Origin: Corallococcus praedator
Lineage (GTDB): Bacteria > Myxococcota > Myxococcia > Myxococcales > Myxococcaceae
NCBI RefSeq assembly: GCF_003612125.1
Contig: NZ_RAWI01000060.1
Span: forward strand, 1 to 32,440
Length of the DNA: 32,440 nt
Direction: 5' to 3'
Notes under the pieces: generated by a model
Database searches by the model: none
What the model was told of the DNA's origin: nothing
The model's input: only the letters and a program-made list of their open reading frames with translations
Made by a program: the position numbers and the translations under genes
Shown here: one piece after another, positions 31,034 through 32,440 of the stretch
Numbering within the stretch: the first letter of the stretch is position 1
Layout: each line of letters starts with the position of its first letter

Positions 31034-31192
31034 GTGTACTGGACCATGGGCATCATTCTGATGGTGTTGTGGGTGATGGGGCTGATCACCGGTTCGACGG
31101 AGGGGCAGTGGGTGCACCTCCTCCTGGTGTTCTCCATCATCGCGTTCGTGCTGGCCGTTGCTTCGCTGGGTCGCCGGCGGGGGCTGGCGTGA
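31034..31192 (+). CDS. 52-residue lmo0937-family membrane peptide
   Basis: A short gene from GTG 31034, preceded by GGGAGG (31022-31027) at 6 nt. The product starts MYWTMGIILMVLWVMGLITG, then STEGQWVHLLLVFSIIAFVL and ends LGRRRGLA. This is the two-helix pattern of the lmo0937 family (short hydrophobic proteins, I-x-x-V-L-W-L-L-G-L then G-x-x-I-H-L-L-L-V). Function is unknown; members in other bacteria are often stress-inducible. The stop overlaps the start of the next gene (GTGA), so translation is coupled. Confidence 0.8.
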   Translation: MYWTMGIILMVLWVMGLITGSTEGQWVHLLLVFSIIAFVLAVASLGRRRGLA

Positions 31193-31758
31193 ACGTGCCG
31201 GAGCTGGACATGGCGTGGCTGGAGCTGCCGCGCGACAAGGCGGGCTTCGTACGGCGCGAATGTCCCCGCTGCCAGCGCAACTTCAAGACGCGTCCGAACC
31301 GGCATGATCCGGGGATGCTGCAGCGGCTGCTGGCCGGCTACTTCCCCTTCGAGAACGTCCACGAGGCGTACACGGCGGAGGAACTGCCCGCGTGGCACTG
31401 CCTGTACTGCGGCCACCGCGCGCTGCCGGATGCGTGGCTCACGCCGGAGCAGTCCGCCCACGTGGAGCACATGGCGCGCTCGTGGGCGAACCACGTGCGC
31501 TACGAACAGCTCGCGTACGTGCAGCGCACGCTGTCGCAGAACCCGCACCCCACCTTCGTGTCGGTGGCGCCGGAGCCGCTGCCCCGGCCGCTGCCGCCGG
31601 ATGAAGAGGTGCTGCGCACGCTGCCCATGCTCTGCTGCGGCGACGAGGTGCAGGCGTCGTGGGACTGGGACGCGCCCCTCGTCTGTCCCCGCTGCGGCGC
31701 GCACCACGGCGGGCTGAGCGGACGCCGGCAGGTGACCCTGGAGTTCGTGCCCGAATAG
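31189..31758 (+). CDS. Zinc-ribbon protein of unknown function
   Basis: A 189-residue cytosolic protein; the GTG at 31189 overlaps the stop of the membrane peptide gene (ATG 31210 is an alternative). Cysteines form pairs: CPRC (25, 28), CLYC (71, 74), CC (149, 150) and CPRC (166, 169), suggesting two zinc ribbons. The first pair of motifs is separated by a Phe-rich segment (NFKTRP, YFPFENVHEAY). A proline-rich linker (about 127-138) joins the parts. No catalytic motif is seen. It could bind nucleic acid or a protein partner. The coupling to the lmo0937 peptide suggests a shared function or just a short operon. Confidence 0.85.
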   Translation: MNVPELDMAWLELPRDKAGFVRRECPRCQRNFKTRPNRHDPGMLQRLLAGYFPFENVHEAYTAEELPAWHCLYCGHRALPDAWLTPEQSAHVEHMARSWANHVRYEQLAYVQRTLSQNPHPTFVSVAPEPLPRPLPPDEEVLRTLPMLCCGDEVQASWDWDAPLVCPRCGAHHGGLSGRRQVTLEFVPE

Positions 31759-31843
31759 TGACGGCGGCGGTCGCGGCGCTTCGCCCCGTGCGGCATCCGG
31801 CAGTGGACGGCCGGGCCGCGCGGAGGGCAGGCTCGCGGTCGCG

Positions 31844-32440
31844 ATGAAGCCCGTCCCCGCCGTCCGGGTGGCGCTGATGGCCCTGGCCCTGCTGGGGTCC
31901 GGCGTCGCCCACGCCCACGAAGCGGATCTGATCTCCGTGCGGGCCGTCCGCGACGACGCGTCCCCGGCGCTCGTGCGCGAGACGCTCACGCTGTCCCCGG
32001 AAGCGCTCCGCCTGCTGCTGCCCGCATTCGATGCGGACGCGTCCGAGGCCCGGCGCGCGGAGCTGGAGGCGCGCGTCTGGAGCCGCGTGCCCCTGTTCGC
32101 GGACGGCGCTGCCTGCATCCTCCAAGCCTCGAGCGCGGCCAGGGATCCGGAAGGGGGCGTGGCGTTGCGCGCGGACTTCCGCTGTCCTCCGGGCGCGCTC
32201 CACCAGACGTTCGGCGTGCTGGACGCGCTGCCAGCGGGCTACCGGGTGATCCGCGCGGGATCCGCGGAAGGCGGCGCTCCGGCGGGCACGGACTTCGCGG
32301 ATCAGGAACACCCCTCGCTGGCGCTGGAGGGAACGGCCGGGGCGGTGGAGGGCTTCGCCAGCTGGGTGGGCCTGGGCGTGCGGCACATCCTGGAGGGCGC
32401 GGATCATCTGCTGTTCCTGGTCGCCGTGCTGCTGGTGGGC
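31844..32440 (+). CDS. HupE/UreJ-family membrane protein, 3' end beyond window
   Basis: The first 199 codons of a gene that runs off the window. A signal peptide (MKPVPAVRVALMALALLGSGVAHAHE) precedes a soluble periplasmic region of about 150 residues. The reading then enters the first membrane helix with GVRHILEGADHLLFLVAVLLVG, the signature of the HupE/UreJ family (H-x-x-x-G-x-D-H), whose members are metal (Ni/Co) permease-like proteins. The His/Asp pattern likely binds the metal. The upstream gap (31759-31843) holds no other gene; GGAGGG is 16 nt before the ATG, so the ribosome site is not ideal. The substrate is inferred. Confidence 0.85.
   Translation, partial: MKPVPAVRVALMALALLGSGVAHAHEADLISVRAVRDDASPALVRETLTLSPEALRLLLPAFDADASEARRAELEARVWSRVPLFADGAACILQASSAARDPEGGVALRADFRCPPGALHQTFGVLDALPAGYRVIRAGSAEGGAPAGTDFADQEHPSLALEGTAGAVEGFASWVGLGVRHILEGADHLLFLVAVLLVG

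Overview
The window is very GC-rich, densely coded DNA of the kind found in Myxococcaceae (Myxococcus or Corallococcus relatives). The reasons are the strong G/C third-position bias (which opens long spurious antisense frames everywhere), one-component Ser/Thr kinase and atypical histidine-kinase signalling, sigma-54-type promoter signatures, an RpoH-type alternative sigma factor, and many large regulatory or envelope proteins. The genus is inferred from style, not from a marker gene. No rRNA, tRNA, CRISPR array, IS element or phage module was seen.

Layout. 1-124: 3'-truncated remnant of an FAD-linked oxidase running into the end of a histidine kinase. 95-4833: a membrane histidine kinase (minus) divergent from a secreted Slt70-like lytic transglycosylase (plus), with an inverted repeat between them. 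4915-8491: a secreted protein of unknown function, a MAPEG-family membrane protein, and an unrecognised 493-residue protein behind a sigma-54-like promoter. 8668-10871: a diiron MBL-fold (flavodiiron/ODP-like) protein followed closely by a soluble Ser/Thr kinase. 10939-13425: a VOC protein, selA, and an HNH endonuclease translationally coupled to selA. 13549-17784: a MinD/FlhG-like ATPase translationally coupled to a J-like/RodZ-HTH hybrid protein, a small conserved protein with a probable leaderless promoter, and an RluD-type pseudouridine synthase. 17765-20855 (minus): a HEAT-repeat protein and a degenerate HD-GYP-type protein that share a paralogous N-terminal module. 21015-23864: a Bor-like lipoprotein converging on an OPT-family transporter with a large soluble insertion. 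24006-29326 (minus): the MoxR-DUF58-transglutaminase operon followed by the RpoH-like sigma factor. 29458-30742 (minus): a STAS protein and a second lytic transglycosylase with a good sigma-54 promoter. 31034-32440: a 52-residue lmo0937-type membrane peptide, a zinc-ribbon protein and the start of a HupE/UreJ-like protein.

How the genes may work together. Several are tight two-gene modules: MBL plus kinase, ATPase plus J/HTH, HEAT plus HD, and MoxR plus DUF58 plus transglutaminase. Envelope maintenance (two lytic transglycosylases, a lipoprotein, MoxR/TgpA-like proteins) and signalling dominate. The strongest candidates for undescribed biology are the MinD-like ATPase with its J-like/HTH partner, the HEAT/HD pair sharing an N-terminal domain, the diiron-protein/kinase pair, and a recurrent -10-like element 8-12 nt before start codons that suggests leaderless transcription.
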